The position numbers and the translations under genes were made by a program. The notes below the pieces were generated by a model. It did not search any database, was not told the origin of the DNA, and was given only the letters and a program-made list of their open reading frames with translations. From contig JAPORL010000143.1 in NCBI GenBank assembly GCA_026712605.1, positions 1-6,926 on the forward strand: a stretch of DNA of 6,926 nt, given 5' to 3'. This document shows positions 5,631 to 6,926 of the stretch, one piece after another. Source of the DNA: Pseudobdellovibrionaceae bacterium (lineage in GTDB: Bacteria; Bdellovibrionota; Bdellovibrionia; Bdellovibrionales; UBA1609). Position 1 is the stretch's first letter; each line of letters begins with the position of its first letter.

Positions 5631-5731
5631 ATTTTAGAAATTGTAGTAAGTTTGGAAAAATTAAATAAATAATTCTCTTTTTTTAATTTTTTTGTGTTAT
5701 TTTGAATAATTTTCCGATTATTATTTTTATC

Positions 5732-5759
5732 TTGATCAGAGTTTCAATATTATTATAAA
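5732..5759 (+). promoter_or_regulatory. probable sigma-70 promoter of the secreted Cys protein gene
   Basis: TTGATC (5732-5737), 16 bases, then TATAAA (5754-5759) match 4 and 5 of 6 consensus positions. They predict a start near 5766, leaving a leader of about 14 bases before the ATG at 5780. A TTTCCGAT motif (5711-5718) shared with the lipoprotein upstream region lies just ahead. Confidence 0.45.
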
Positions 5760-5779
5760 ATAAAAAAATAGAGAGCTTT

Positions 5780-6319
5780 ATGAATTTGTTAATTAAAAAT
5801 TTTGGAATTTTATTTTTTCTTCTTTCATCAGGAACATCAATGGCTCAAGATCAAATTTCAGAATTAGACGAAGAAACTCTATCAACAATTTGTGCTGATA
5901 ATACAATTAGTACACAATCAGAACAAATTTGCAGAACTGAAAAAGTTGATCTAGAAAGAATAGCAGTTTGCGATAGCTATACAAGCTCTCCAATTTCAGA
6001 AGGCTTATGTTTAAAAAAGAAGGAATTGAGTACTAAAATAATAATGAATTGTTATTTAAAAACAAAAGACCTTTTAGAAGAGAAAATTTGTTTATTATAT
6101 CCTGATGATCCTAATGCCTATAATTCTATTGCAATGAAAATCAATAATACTGAAACATTTTTAACTCAGGTAAAGCTTTTACAAGATGAAATACAAGAAC
6201 TGCTTGGATTTAATGTTGCATTTAATCTTGGATTTATGACATTTCAATTCTTTGAGGCCAATTTAAATACTGAGGATGCTTGCTATGATGAATCTAATTC
6301 TGATGAGATAAAGATTTAA
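5780..6319 (+). CDS. secreted protein with period-13 cysteines, function unknown
   Basis: This 179-residue protein starts with a type I signal peptide (MNLLIKN, hydrophobic GILFFLLSSG, then TSMA before QDQ), with likely cleavage after Ala22, so it should be periplasmic or secreted. The mature part has cysteines at 38, 51, 64, 77, 91 and 104, spaced 13, 13, 13, 14 and 13, plus Cys168 near the end. Read in pairs, this gives about three ~26-residue units of the pattern hxxC-(x12)-C-[RL]-x-K/T, each probably a helical hairpin clamped by a disulfide. The repeat block ends at YPDDPN (107-112). It is followed by a likely helix (113-142) and a hydrophobic Phe-rich stretch (GFNVAFNLGFMTFQFF, 143-158) that might sit on a membrane or partner. 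The ribosome binding site is weak (GAGAG, 5771-5775). I do not recognise the family. The spacing differs from Sel1/Hcp repeats. Confidence 0.82.
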   Translation: MNLLIKNFGILFFLLSSGTSMAQDQISELDEETLSTICADNTISTQSEQICRTEKVDLERIAVCDSYTSSPISEGLCLKKKELSTKIIMNCYLKTKDLLEEKICLLYPDDPNAYNSIAMKINNTETFLTQVKLLQDEIQELLGFNVAFNLGFMTFQFFEANLNTEDACYDESNSDEIKI

Positions 6320-6405
6320 AAATTTGAAGAACAAAACAAAGCCTATAATAAAAACAAAAAAATCAATTTGATACAATTTATCCTCAAAGGCTAAACCCAT
6401 GTCCA

Positions 6406-6434
6406 TTGACAGAAAAATCAGCTCCAAATAAAGT
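6406..6434 (+). promoter_or_regulatory. probable sigma-70 promoter of bioD
   Basis: A perfect TTGACA (6406-6411), 17 bases, then TAAAGT (6429-6434, 4 of 6 with A2 and T6 kept) predicts a start near 6441, about 15 bases before the bioD ATG. No BirA-type biotin operator palindrome is evident over it. Confidence 0.5.
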
Positions 6435-6455
6435 AAAAAAGTTCTAATAAATCCT

Positions 6456-6926
6456 ATGAAACAAAAAAAAGTATTTATAACTGGAACCGATACAGAAATT
6501 GGCAAAACAGTTGTATCCTTAGGCCTATGTCTCTTATGGAAAGCCAGTTATTGGAAACCTGTTCAAACAGGAGAAGCCTCTGATACAGATTTTATAAAAA
6601 AATTTTTACCTGAAAATAAAATCTATCCTAGCTCTTATCAATTTAAACTGCCTCTATCCCCTAACCAAGCTAGTTTTAAAGAAAATAAACAAATTGATTT
6701 AAAAAAAATAAATCCTCCCAAAAAATCTTGCTTGGTTGTAGAAGGAATAGGCGGAGTTTATGTCCCTTTGAATAAAAAACAAAGCGTTTTAGACCTTATA
6801 AAATTAATAAACTTTCCAACAATAGTAGTTGCAAGAAGTGGTTTAGGAACACTCAATCACACTTTAATGACCTTATCCATTTTAAAAGAGAAAAAAATCA
6901 AAGTTCTAGGTGTTATTTTATCAGGC
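6456..6926 (+). CDS. bioD: dethiobiotin synthetase BioD (3' truncated by the window)
   Basis: BioD closes the ureido ring of dethiobiotin from 7,8-diaminononanoate, CO2 and ATP, the next-to-last step of biotin synthesis, in the cytosol. The 157 codons present show the P-loop GTDTEIGKT (10-18), WKPVQTG (33-39) with the substrate-binding Lys34, LPLSPNQAS (65-73, matching the usual SPHxAA region with Asn in place of His), VEGIGGVYVPL (95-105) with Glu96, and VARSGLGTLNHTLMT (125-139). The usual length is about 220 residues, so about 60 are missing past the window edge. The ATG at 6456 has no Shine-Dalgarno sequence in front (GTTCTAATAAATCCT), but the upstream frame is stopped and the P-loop distance fits. 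It is the first gene of its transcript here. Neighbouring bio genes, if any, lie downstream. Confidence 0.95.
   Translation, partial: MKQKKVFITGTDTEIGKTVVSLGLCLLWKASYWKPVQTGEASDTDFIKKFLPENKIYPSSYQFKLPLSPNQASFKENKQIDLKKINPPKKSCLVVEGIGGVYVPLNKKQSVLDLIKLINFPTIVVARSGLGTLNHTLMTLSILKEKKIKVLGVILSG

Noticed and set aside
6399..6431. 10-codon ATG frame before bioD as a possible leader peptide
   Set aside because: It overlaps the promoter boxes, has no ribosome binding site and shows no regulatory codon pattern.
6263..6505. 80-codon hydrophobic open frame on the minus strand
   Set aside because: It overlaps the end of the secreted protein gene and the bioD start and promoter; Phe/Ile/Leu-rich shadow of A-rich sequence with no ribosome binding site.

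Overview
This window is a piece of a very A+T-rich bacterial chromosome (about two thirds A+T by eye). It carries ordinary housekeeping genes interleaved with poorly recognisable accessory genes and long intergenic stretches. The host looks Gram-negative: there is a lipoprotein with a lipobox, a secreted protein with a type I signal peptide, an NtrC-family regulator with a Fis-type helix-turn-helix, and a SixA-like phosphatase. Strong AGGAGG-type ribosome binding sites occur and the tRNA encodes its own CCA. A low-GC member of the Bdellovibrionota/Oligoflexia or a similar former deltaproteobacterial group would fit, but this is a guess from style, not a demonstrated placement.

Layout, left to right. 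Positions 2-418 (+) hold the 3' end of an unrecognised Cys-containing protein. It converges on purA (415-1716, -) with a 4-base overlap of the stop codons. A Cys-containing acidic lipoprotein follows (1927-2580, +), preceded by a sequence resembling a sigma-28 (FliA) promoter. A 445-base intergenic gap holds a degenerate copy of a dispersed repeat. Next is a two-part protein with a Lys-rich, histone-H1-like N-terminus and a long acidic tail (3026-3499, +). Converging on it is an NtrC-like AAA+ regulator that has lost its ATPase residues and the GAFTGA loop but keeps its DNA-binding domain (3528-4481, -). Then come a SixA-like phosphohistidine phosphatase (4622-5107, -) and tRNA-Arg(UCU) (5175-5251, -) just upstream of it on the same strand. 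A 340-base array of the dispersed repeat follows (about 5290-5630). After it are a secreted protein with cysteines almost exactly every 13 residues (5780-6319, +) and the first 157 codons of bioD (6456 to the window end, +).

The genes do not form one pathway. purA (AMP synthesis), bioD (biotin synthesis) and the tRNA are core functions. The most unusual material is (i) the catalytically degenerate NtrC-like protein, (ii) the ~127-bp nested-palindrome repeat family, present as a tandem pair plus a diverged copy 2.6 kb away, and (iii) the period-13 cysteine protein. I see no transposase, integrase, CRISPR array, toxin-antitoxin pair or recognisable defence system.
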